A stretch of DNA of 64,000 nucleotides. Origin: Mangifera indica (lineage: Eukaryota; Streptophyta; Magnoliopsida; Sapindales; Anacardiaceae). Numbering within the stretch: the stretch's first letter is position 1; each line of letters begins with the position of its first letter. The stretch covers positions 4,030,001 through 4,094,000 of the forward strand of contig NC_058150.1 in NCBI RefSeq assembly GCF_011075055.1, given 5' to 3'. The translations under genes were made by a program, and so were the position numbers. The notes beneath the pieces are model-generated. The model saw nothing but the letters and a program-made list of their open reading frames with translations, ran no database searches and was not told the DNA's origin. Shown here in pieces: positions 55,701 to 64,000 of this stretch.

Positions 55701-58188
55701 TTTTTTCCTTGTTTTAACAACCCTCCTTAACACACTCACACACTCTACTGCACACAGATATGAATTATCAACCATGTGAGTTAAACATGGATGTGCTAAT
55801 TTTTGTCTCCTGTTATGACTGTAGTTTGGAAATGCTATGTGGTCCAGATGGGGAGCTTCCTGAAAAATTAAGGAATTTGGAACCTCGTCTAATTGAGCAT
55901 GTTAGTAATGAGATTATGGATCGGGATCCCAATGTTCGGTGGGATGATATTGGTACGATGAGAAACAATAACTTTCCTTCTACTTTCTGTTTTGTGGTGT
56001 CTGTGAAATTCTATGTAATTTAAAATCATTGCTTGGCAATGTTGTAGCTGGTTTGGAGCATGCTAAAAAATGTGTGATGGAAATGGTCATATGGCCTTTA
56101 CTGCGTCCTGACATATTTAAAGGTTGTCGTTCCCCAGGAAAGGGTCTTCTTCTCTTTGGTCCCCCAGTGAGTGTTGAATTCTCCTGTATTAAGAGATTTA
56201 AACGTCAGTAGATAGTAATTTATCTCTTAACGTTTTTCTTCAGGGAACAGGAAAAACAATGATTGGGAAAGCCATAGCTGGAGAAGCAAAAGCAACCTTC
56301 TTTTATATATCTGCAAGTTCATTGACAAGCAAGTGGGCAAGTGTTTTTTCTTTGGCTCTAGTTTATGATTATTCATTGACAGGATTCTCAGATGTAATAA
56401 GTAATCGATTGGCATATTTTTATATTGCAAGTTGAGATACATAGACTCGGACTAAAAATAAGTTAAATTATTATTCTATTTTCTGAATTTTGTCTCAATC
56501 ATTTAGGAAATAATTGCTGATATTTTCAACTGTTTACTTCTCCAAATTTTATGTATAAATGAATACACTATAAATATGCAAGATTTTGAATGGCAACTGC
56601 AGATTGGTGAGGGTGAAAAGCTAGTGAGGGCCCTTTTTGGAGTTGCCAGTTGTCGTCAGCCAGCTGTAATATTTGTTGATGAAATAGATTCGCTTCTTTC
56701 TCAGGTAAAATTTTCCAGCCCTTGAAGGTATACATGAAATTGTTGTATGGGTTGCCCTAGGACGCTATATCTGTACCCTAGCAGAAATCTACTAAGACCT
56801 CAAAGAATTTGTGACGCAGCCTAATGGTAGATTGGTTGTTTTTGCTGTAATTATATTAGTTCCTTGGGGAACTGCTTCTCTTCTTGGAGGCATCTTCTAC
56901 AATGCACATTACACCTGTAAATATTAGGGATGTGAGCAGTGCACTAGATAGTTGTTTACACATTTGTTCCATCATTTTAATGACTAGCTTGCTGGTATAA
57001 TATACTTGCTTAGAAAGTTCTTTTGTGATTGTAGCGCAAATCAGAGGGTGAACATGAGTCAAGTAGAAGACTGAAAACACAGTTCCTCATTGAAATGGAA
57101 GGTTTTGACAGTGGCAGTGAGCAAATTTTACTTATAGGTAACTTTGGACTTCCTAATTACAATTATTTAGCTTTTGAATGCTGTTCAGCTGTTTGGATGA
57201 TAGATTGTGGGTGTGTCTTGTGTGTTTGGCTACAATTTACCAGTTCTGTAGAGTTAGCCATGCAAAGAAGTCTGAGTACACAGAATAATAAGTATTTTTT
57301 TTTTCTTTTGAAGCATTTTACAAGACCTATACAAGCCTGTTATCATAACATTAATTTTATGCAAGTGGACCTGTTCTCTTCTTCTTCCTTATTTACCTTT
57401 TTTATCTCTTTAAATATGACATTTCTCTTGCCATTCTATGCAAGTAACAAAATTTACATAGCAATTGCATAATTTATCTCAACATTTTTCAGGAGCCACA
57501 AATAGACCCCAGGAACTTGATGAAGCAGCAAGGAGGCGACTTACCAAACGGCTGTATATCCCCCTTCCTTCATCAGGTGCTAATTATATCCCCCATCTAT
57601 TTCCTCAACAATTTTTGCTGAAATAAAATTGTCGCTAACATGCTGATATTGGAGATAAAGAAGCAAGAGCCTGGATTATACGTAATTTGTTGGAAAAGGA
57701 TGGACTATTCAAGCTTTCAGAAGAAGATATTAATACCATATGCAAATTAACTGAAGGTAGTTAAGCAGAGCTAAATTTACATCTGACTCTTTTTATTAAT
57801 TATATGTAATTTATATTTTGAATTTTTGTTTGAAACCTTCTTCTAGGTTATTCTGGATCTGACATGAAAAACTTAGTGAAGGATGCATCAATGGGTCCTC
57901 TTCGAGAGGCACTGAGACAAGGCACAGAAATAACTAAACTGCAAAAGGAAGATCTGCGACCGGTAACTCTTCAGGTAAATATGCATATTATTATTAATTA
58001 CTAATTAAAAATGTTAGTAGAAAGTTGAATAATTGAATCAGATTGATTGGTTCTGGTCATTACTATTTTAATTTTTTTTGGTATAGGACTTTGAGAATGC
58101 ATTGCAAGAGGTGCGGCCCTCTGTTTCTTCGAACGAACTTGGCACGTATGAAGAATGGAATAAACAATTTGGAAGCTTATCCCTGTAG
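52793..58188 (+). CDS. FIGL1: FIDGETIN-LIKE 1 AAA ATPase (anti-crossover factor)
   Basis: Meiotic AAA ATPase; in Arabidopsis FIGL1 limits crossovers by dismantling or regulating RAD51/DMC1 strand-invasion intermediates. Thirteen exons: 52793-53133, 53633-53771, 54025-54411, 54804-55042, 55825-55952, 56048-56166, 56244-56336, 56603-56704, 57035-57137, 57493-57576, 57661-57756, 57847-57974, 58087-58188 (2061 nt, 686 aa). The N-terminal half is helical near [15 protein letters not shown], then Ser-rich and disordered. It includes the conserved [16 protein letters not shown] segment before the ATPase. Walker A is GPPGTGKT (449-456) and is split by intron 6. Walker B is IFVDEID (about 505-511). 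The sensor/Arg-finger region is [20 protein letters not shown] Vps4-type C-terminal helix follows. Intron 7 has a GC donor. The start at 52793 (MAGKEIKKQ) is the first ATG in this frame. Matches At3g27120 (from memory). Confidence 0.94.
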
Positions 58189-58788
58189 AGATTGCTTAGA
58201 ATAGAAATAAATCCAGGACCAAGAAAATAAAGTCTGTAAGTTTCATTTTGCAATATCAATAAACATACTTTGACTTCTCATTCTTAAGACGTTTAACCAA
58301 TCGGGAATCTCTTAGAAGTTTTCCACACGTGCTGACTATAAATAATCAACGCTGGTTACTTTTTCTATTTATTTACAAATAGTTTGCCCAAGTTTAGGAA
58401 GAAGAAAACATATGAACTAACTTTATTTTATTTTTTGCTACATTAGACATAGCTGATTAAAAAATGAATAGGCCATGGGGAAATGGTATATGATGACTGG
58501 GAAGTTTCATTTTATTAAAGAGCCCCCGACTTTTTATTCTTTAAATGTAAAATAATCATCCCAAGCACGCATGTGCTCTCTGACCTGATTTCGGTATTAA
58601 CCCATCTAGTCAGTATGATTAGTGAAGCTGATAAAAATAATGCTTAAAGTTTTATTATAATATATGATTGTTGTACATAATATTTTTTCCTCCTAACTAT
58701 ATTGCATGGGAGGCAATGTACCAGGGCTTTGGCATGTTCCACTGCCTATCCAATTTAAATTAATATCGTTGACTCTTGATGAAAAAAA
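58189..58788. other. Convergent 3' flank between FIGL1 and CYP94B-like gene
   Basis: Holds the 3' UTRs of two genes that point towards each other. AATAAA-like signals occur on both strands. Nothing else is seen. Confidence 0.45.
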
Positions 58789-60291
58789 TTACTGATCTCT
58801 CCAGCGAACCGAAACTTTTAATCCGCCAGCCATGTGAGCCGTCAGGAGCGGCACAAAGACGGGTTGATCGGACCTGACAGGTATAATTTCAAACTTCTCC
58901 AATATAGAAGCTATTACATATTTCATTTGAATGAAAGCCATCTCCTTTCCGAGACAAACCCTTGGACCAGCCTGAAAAACTGGAAATTTGTATGGACATA
59001 CCTTCTTTGGTTTTCCATTTTTGTAGAACCACCGCTGTGGTTTGAACTCAAACCAATCTTTACCCCATAATGCCTCCATTCTTCCCATTCCGTATGGAAA
59101 ATAAGTCACTCTGTCTCCTGCCTGGACTGATGTTCCATCGGGCAATAGATCGTTGACGAGTGCGTGCTTTGAGTCCCAGGCCACTGGTGGGTACAGTCTC
59201 ATGGATTCACAAAGGCAAGCTTTCAACAATTTTAATTCTTTCAATGATTCGTAATCGAGTGTTTTTCCCTTGGTGAATTTTGTCTCTTGAATCAACTGCT
59301 GTTCTATTTCAGGATTGCAGGAGATCAACCAAAATAGCCATGTCATTGCTGCTGATGTTGTGTCTCTGCCTGCCAAGATTAGGCTTATCGTCAAATCTCT
59401 TATCACTTGTTCATCTTCCCCACCTAATATCAATCGAGTCAGGAGATCCTGACAACAATATTTTCCTTTTCCCTGAATTGTCATCTTCTTGATATGAATA
59501 ATCTCTTCAACGTAATCTCGGACTGAATCAATGGCATTCCTGAGTCTTCTCTCGGATCCTATTCCAAGCCATTTCTTCATCTTCCAAACCAGAAACAAAG
59601 GTTCAGTTGCCCGCCTGGCGGATATCTCTGATGCTAAGTCGAAAGCTTTTGCCAGCGGTGGAGCAGGCGAAGAAGGATCCAAGCAACATCTGTCTACCCC
59701 TAGCGAAACTTTACAAATCATATTGAAAGAGAGTCTCCTTAGCAGCTGCTGCAGGTCTACCACTTGAGATGTCTTCGCTATGCCCTCCAGCAATGGCAAC
59801 AACCGGTTTTCAACTTCATCCTTGAGTGTATTCATCACAAATTCTTTCAATGAGTTTGCGCTAAACTCATGGCTCACTAACTTCCGCTGGGCTCGCCAGA
59901 GCTCCCCATCCACATTGAATATGCCATAACCGAGAAAGTCCCCAAGAATCTCAGTGAAAGGCTTGCCTTTGGGGAAGTTGTTGAAGTTCGTTTTGAGCAT
60001 GTACTCAACGTTTTCCGGGTTTGCTGTGACAATGGTTCTTCGTGCGCCAAAACGGCTGACAACAATCGTTTTGGTAGCTGATTTTGCCAGGAGTTCAGTG
60101 TACCAATCCAACAACCGGTGCTGATTCTTGTAAAAAGAAACCAAACATCCGATTACAGGGAACGTTGGGGGACCAGAACACTTGGACGGTCGGTGGAATT
60201 CATAAATAATTACATGAAACATGTAGAGAAGCATTGACAGGAAAACGAAGAACCAGGGCTGAAGTGAAAAGAGAAACATGAAATTGTTCAT
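58789..60291 (-). CDS. CYP94B: Cytochrome P450, CYP94 family (CYP94B-like)
   Basis: Intronless, 500 codons, standard length for the family. An N-terminal membrane anchor (about residues 5-30) leads to the proline-rich hinge SGPPTFPVIG. The oxygen-binding helix I motif is AGRDTTS. ExxR lies in the block CESMRLYPP. The PERF-type motif is FKPQRWF. The heme-binding loop is FQAGPRVCLG with Cys446. CYP94 enzymes are omega-hydroxylases of fatty acids or, in the CYP94B subfamily, of jasmonoyl-isoleucine in the endoplasmic reticulum. The block FPKGKPFTEILGDFLGYGIF fits CYP94B better than CYP94A or D, but this is judged by memory. Position next to the FIGL1/SNF12 block recalls CYP94B2 (At3g01900). If it is a JA-Ile hydroxylase it would damp jasmonate signalling. 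Substrate cannot be read from sequence. Confidence 0.9.
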   Translation of the reverse strand: MNNFMFLFSLQPWFFVFLSMLLYMFHVIIYEFHRPSKCSGPPTFPVIGCLVSFYKNQHRLLDWYTELLAKSATKTIVVSRFGARRTIVTANPENVEYMLKTNFNNFPKGKPFTEILGDFLGYGIFNVDGELWRAQRKLVSHEFSANSLKEFVMNTLKDEVENRLLPLLEGIAKTSQVVDLQQLLRRLSFNMICKVSLGVDRCCLDPSSPAPPLAKAFDLASEISARRATEPLFLVWKMKKWLGIGSERRLRNAIDSVRDYVEEIIHIKKMTIQGKGKYCCQDLLTRLILGGEDEQVIRDLTISLILAGRDTTSAAMTWLFWLISCNPEIEQQLIQETKFTKGKTLDYESLKELKLLKACLCESMRLYPPVAWDSKHALVNDLLPDGTSVQAGDRVTYFPYGMGRMEALWGKDWFEFKPQRWFYKNGKPKKVCPYKFPVFQAGPRVCLGKEMAFIQMKYVIASILEKFEIIPVRSDQPVFVPLLTAHMAGGLKVSVRWRDQ

Positions 60292-60340
60292 CTTGGCATG
60301 CAGCAGAAAACTGGAATGAATGCGGTTGAAGATGACTGAC

Positions 60341-60347
60341 TATATAG
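60341..60347 (-). promoter_or_regulatory. Probable TATA box of the CYP94B-like gene
   Basis: On the minus strand the sequence reads GTGAAGCTATATAGTCAGTC, with the TATATAG core about 50 bases upstream of the start codon at 60291. That spacing would give a short leader. Judged by motif and position only. Confidence 0.4.
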
Positions 60348-60658
60348 CTTCACTAACAAAATAACGAGAGGACTATTCAACAATATATATATTAATTTAT
60401 ATATGAAGTTTTTGTAGGGCGTGACAAATTAGCTATATATATTTAATACAAGTCATAATAGACAAACTATTCTCTTTCTAAATTCTCCAAGGTGTGCTTA
60501 TGTTATTACAATTATGCACCTCAATAATGAAATAGGTATACCTGAATGATGGAGAAAACAAGGTTTGCCACTATCTCTTGCTTGTTTTTTATTTGGTTGG
60601 TAATGCTTGGTTTCTTTATATTTTTGGTTGAACATGCCTATGCCTTTAGTTAGTAGTG

Positions 60659-60661
<3 letters not shown>

Positions 60662-60710
<49 letters not shown>
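60662..60710. repeat. (TA)n microsatellite
   Basis: Uninterrupted AT dinucleotide repeat of about 24 units, about 370 bases upstream of the CYP94B-like start. Likely length-polymorphic. Confidence 0.95.
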
Positions 60711-60713
<3 letters not shown>

Positions 60714-62489
60714 GCTGGGGTATTCCTTTTTATTTGAAATTTTTTTTTTTTTAAGTAATTCAAATTAAGGTTTTATAAGTGTCAAAGATGTTTAAATCTA
60801 GACATATTTTTTTTAAATTTTAATAATTCACTAATTTTGATATATTATCAAAAGAGATTTAAATCTATATTCTTTTATATATGAAATATTCTCTTTCAAC
60901 TACAAAACTAAATTTTAGTCTATTTTTGTAAGCTAATTAATTTAGGTGAAAAGATAAAAGGGTGTTTTTGTATGCATCTTATACTTATCTCGCCAATGTG
61001 TAACGTTGGGCTAATCTTTTACTTTATGTCATCAAGAAGCCGGGTGATTTCCAGATTAACTAATCCCAAATTTCCCCTTGCTCTGGTCATAATCCTGTAA
61101 AATAGGTCTAACAAAATTGATTTACATAAGTAATAGTTTATTAATATGGCAAGTTTACTGCTTGCTTTATTCGAATTTTGCAAAGGAAATCAGAATAATC
61201 CAACCCAAAGTTAGATCAAAATCTTTCAAATTTATCAGAATCTGTCAGATAACATGGTGCAAGAATTTTAATATATTAATCTTCACCATGCTTGATAGAT
61301 CCCCACTTTTCTCAACATAGAATGCTTCAGATTTACCCCCCACCCACTGAATGAAGCTAAACAATCTGGGAATCTAACTCAAGTCAAGCTTCTTAAATTA
61401 ATTTGTCCTAAAATGAAAATGGCAACACACATGAGACTGCTCAGAATTGTCTTTTCTTTTATAATATTAAATTGCTATGGCATCTAAATAAAAACGTCAT
61501 GTGACTGAAATGGTTTTTCAATAAGTTTGAGTGACCACAGCCATAATGGGGTGAGCCACCAATCCATGAGCTGGTCTTGCAGACAGGTTTCCAATGCCAT
61601 AATTAAAAGCTTCAAGTAAGTTGAAGACCACAGGTAGTGGAAGGATGTAGATAAGGATAAAATTTGAGGGGTCCTTTTGAATTGAAGTAAATACATGCAG
61701 AGTGGAGTGGAGTAGAGTAGCTGAATTCAACTCTCCCTTGGGTTTCTTTCAAGTAAATATTTGAAGAGAAAATTTTCTTGTAGTGTCTGTAGCCGACAGC
61801 ATATGACGCCTCATCTTTACAAACGTGACTAAATTCACTTGCATAATTTCTGATTTATTTATAATAATAGAAAGATTTGGAAGATACCCACAACAAGCAC
61901 AGCACAGTAGAAGATTGAAACAGCAAAGATTGTGGAATTTTAGAGGAGTAAAAAGGGTGATTAGAAAGTATTTTGTTGCCACTTTACTTCCAGGCTGTGC
62001 AGTTACTGAAACCAAGACCAGGAATTTTTATTACATTTGACACCTTACTACTTGATAATAAAAGTTTTTAAATGCCAAAAATTCACTTGGAGTTTAAGGC
62101 AAATCTCTTGCTACCCTCAACAATGTCAGACTTAGTTCTTTTACATGTGCTTGAAGTCTAATTTTATGTTTAACAAAATTAAGAAAATAAACAAAGACCC
62201 CAAGGATAGCTTGAATGGTGTGAGTTTGGGATCCCAAGAATAAGGTGTTGGGGGTATGACCCCGAAGGGGAGGTATTTCTAGCCTTGGATTCTTAAGGAA
62301 TTTCAAGATTCTTCATTTTCCTTATTAAGCTCAAATACGATGGGTTATCAGTAAATTCTCTCTGGGTTTTTTCAGTACATATTACTTCCACCTATTTTGT
62401 TTTGAAAATCACAGGTTCATGAAATTTATCTCTGCAACTTCTATCTTCGTAAAAGTTACTTTGCATTTGCTTTTGTTGAGTAGTCATAC

Positions 62490-62528
62490 CATATATATAT
62501 GTGTGCGCACGTGCGCGCGTGTGTGTGT
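62490..62528. repeat. 39-bp alternating purine-pyrimidine tract (Z-DNA candidate)
   Basis: Perfect alternation over 39 bases: an AT part, then GTGTGCGCACGTGCGCGCG, then GT repeats. The CG/TG core is the type that most readily adopts Z-form under negative supercoiling. Located about 270 bases before the PPR start codon. Confidence 0.8.
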
Positions 62529-62798
62529 TGAGCTTCCTTACGTATTAACAGTATAATGGTGTGTAATTTTGCTATGAACAGAAAGATAGCATGCCGCTTT
62601 AGCGACAATTTGAGTGCTGTGTGGAACATCAACTATGACTCTAAACTTATATCTACGCATAGGTACGAATTGAATTAATTCAAATAAGATTTTCAGTTAA
62701 GGCTCGAGCAAGCCCAAACCGAATGAACAATGGAAATAATTATAAACAGGACTAATTAATGAAATCAAACTGATCATGCGGGTGCGGGCACTGTGGTT

Positions 62799-64000
62799 AT
62801 GGCTCTCTCTTTTCTCGCAGACAAATGCAAGTCAATGCACCAACTGATGCAAATCCACGCTCAAATGATCATTTCTTCTCGCATTGACGACCACTTTGCC
62901 GCCAGTCGTTTACTTACCTTCTGTGCTCTATCTTCTTCCGGCCATCTTTCATACGCTATAAAGCTTTTCAACAAAATTGAAAACCCAAATAACTTCATGT
63001 GGAACACTCTCATTAGAGCTCAAGCTATTAATAAAAACCCAGATGAAGCAATTTCCCTTTATATAAATATGAGGAGAAATGGTTTCGCACCAAATGAGCA
63101 CACTTTTCCTTTTGTTCTCAAGGCTTGTGCGAGCCTTCGTTCTTTAAATTGTTGTTCACAGGTTCATACCCATGTTTTAAAATCTGGGTTGGATTTAGAT
63201 TTGCACATTGTTAACGGTTTACTGAGAAGCTATTCTGTTTCGAGTGATATACACACTGCCCGTCGACTGTTTGATAGATTTACTAACAAGAATTTGACTA
63301 TATGGACCACGATGATATGTGGGTACACGCAAAATTTTTTAGCTAATGAAGCTTTGTTGCTGTTTGATCAAATGATTTCAGAAGGATTTGTACCCAATAG
63401 CGTGACTTTGTCTTCTGTTTTATCTGCGTGCGCACAGTCGGACTGTTTAGAACTAGGGGAGACAGTTCATGTTTTTATCAAAACTAGAGGGCTTGAAACA
63501 GGGGTCATTCTTGGCACCGCGTTGGTGCATATGTATGCGAAAAATGGAGCAATTTTAAGGGCTAGAGAGTTGTTTGATTCCATGCCTAAGAGAAATATTG
63601 CTACTTGGAATGCTATGATCTGTGGGTTAGCTAGTTATGGGCATGCTGAGGAAGCTCTTAATCTCTTTCGAAAGCTAAAGGAGGAGCAAATTGTGCCAAA
63701 CGATGTAACATTTGTAGGAGTTTTATCTGCTTGTTGCCATGGCGGGTTGACTGACGATGGCCGTGAAATTTTTGGTTCCATGAAGAGAGTGTATGGTGTT
63801 GAACCCAAGATTGAGCATTATGGATGTATGGTTGATCTTCTTGGTCGAAGTGGGGAGGTGAAAGAGGCTGAGGAATTGATGAAAGGAATGGTGTGGAAGC
63901 CTGATGTGGTGATGCTGGGAGCTCTTTTGGCAGCCTGTAAATATCATGGGAATGTGGAGGTTGCTGAAAGAGTGGTGAAACAGATGATGGATTTGGAACC
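62799..64000 (+). CDS. PLS-class pentatricopeptide repeat protein (partial, runs off right edge)
   Basis: The open frame from ATG 62799 (MALSFLADKCKSMHQLMQIH) continues to the window end without a stop; about 400 codons are visible. The characteristic start, in which the first helix reads MHQLMQIHAQMI, is followed by tandem PPR units. P, L and S motifs are visible, for example NNFMWNTLIRAQAI, PNEHTFPFVLKACASLRSLN, NLTIWTTMICGYTQN, PNSVTLSSVLSACAQSDCLE and PNDVTFVGVLSACCHGG. The visible end (EPKIEHYGCMVDLLGRSGEV, then KPDVVMLGALLAACKYHGNV) is the start of an E-type C-terminal domain. PLS proteins with E/E+/DYW tails usually act in C-to-U RNA editing or transcript processing in plastids or mitochondria. 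No strong transit peptide is obvious. No intron is needed. Editing target and presence of a DYW domain cannot be judged. Confidence 0.93.
   Translation, partial: MALSFLADKCKSMHQLMQIHAQMIISSRIDDHFAASRLLTFCALSSSGHLSYAIKLFNKIENPNNFMWNTLIRAQAINKNPDEAISLYINMRRNGFAPNEHTFPFVLKACASLRSLNCCSQVHTHVLKSGLDLDLHIVNGLLRSYSVSSDIHTARRLFDRFTNKNLTIWTTMICGYTQNFLANEALLLFDQMISEGFVPNSVTLSSVLSACAQSDCLELGETVHVFIKTRGLETGVILGTALVHMYAKNGAILRARELFDSMPKRNIATWNAMICGLASYGHAEEALNLFRKLKEEQIVPNDVTFVGVLSACCHGGLTDDGREIFGSMKRVYGVEPKIEHYGCMVDLLGRSGEVKEAEELMKGMVWKPDVVMLGALLAACKYHGNVEVAERVVKQMMDLE

Larger units (their letters stand above)
60292..62798. other. Promoter side of CYP94B-like gene and intergenic DNA
   Basis: Contains the CYP94B-like promoter, a long (TA)n tract (60662-60710), scattered AT-rich DNA, and a 39-bp alternating purine-pyrimidine tract (62490-62528) about 270 bp before the PPR start. 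Open frames between 61484 and 62306 overlap on both strands and have no domain. Confidence 0.45.

Overview
The window is nuclear DNA from a flowering plant, almost certainly a core eudicot and probably a rosid. Genes are intron-rich, with GT-AG introns and a few GC-AG introns. Plastid proteins are nuclear-encoded with N-terminal extensions, intergenic DNA is very AT-rich, and families such as LysM receptor kinases, uclacyanins, CYP94 and PLS-class PPR proteins are plant-specific. The species cannot be named from sequence alone.

Layout, left to right: a truncated hAT transposase (1-957); a single-exon LYK2-like LysM receptor pseudokinase (3367-5394, minus); cytosolic ribulose-phosphate 3-epimerase (8567-11627, minus, 8 exons including a 5-nt microexon); an At3g27210-like protein (14701-17711); a dead MPL1-type lipase (18360-19940); a uclacyanin-like cupredoxin (20078-20777); a uridine kinase-like/UPRT protein (23416-28966, 14 exons); a TrmA/RumA-type RNA methyltransferase (30594-34628, 15 exons); a CLC-b-like anion channel pseudogene (34872-38377, minus); plastid ribosomal protein bS21c (41815-42995, minus); a TML-type kelch protein with a miR2111 site (46401-47642); SNF12/BAF60 of SWI/SNF (49432-51563); FIDGETIN-LIKE 1 (52793-58188, 13 exons); a CYP94B-like P450 (58789-60291, minus); and the start of a PPR gene (62799 to the right edge).

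From my memory of the Arabidopsis map, this order interleaves homologues from At3g01840-01900, At3g27120-27210 and At5g14170-14180. The window therefore looks like a relatively unfractionated version of a segment that Arabidopsis keeps in duplicated, thinned-out copies. Two loci are being lost here (lipase and CLC-b). The genes are functionally independent and do not form a pathway.

Intergenic DNA holds at least two small non-autonomous element families (an AT-rich family with a shared core in 9 places, and a TIR family in 2 places), a long (TA)n microsatellite and a 39-bp alternating purine-pyrimidine tract. I found no new multi-gene system. The most notable items are the 5-nt microexon, the conserved miR2111 site, the lesions in the CLC-b relic, and the mosaic collinearity.
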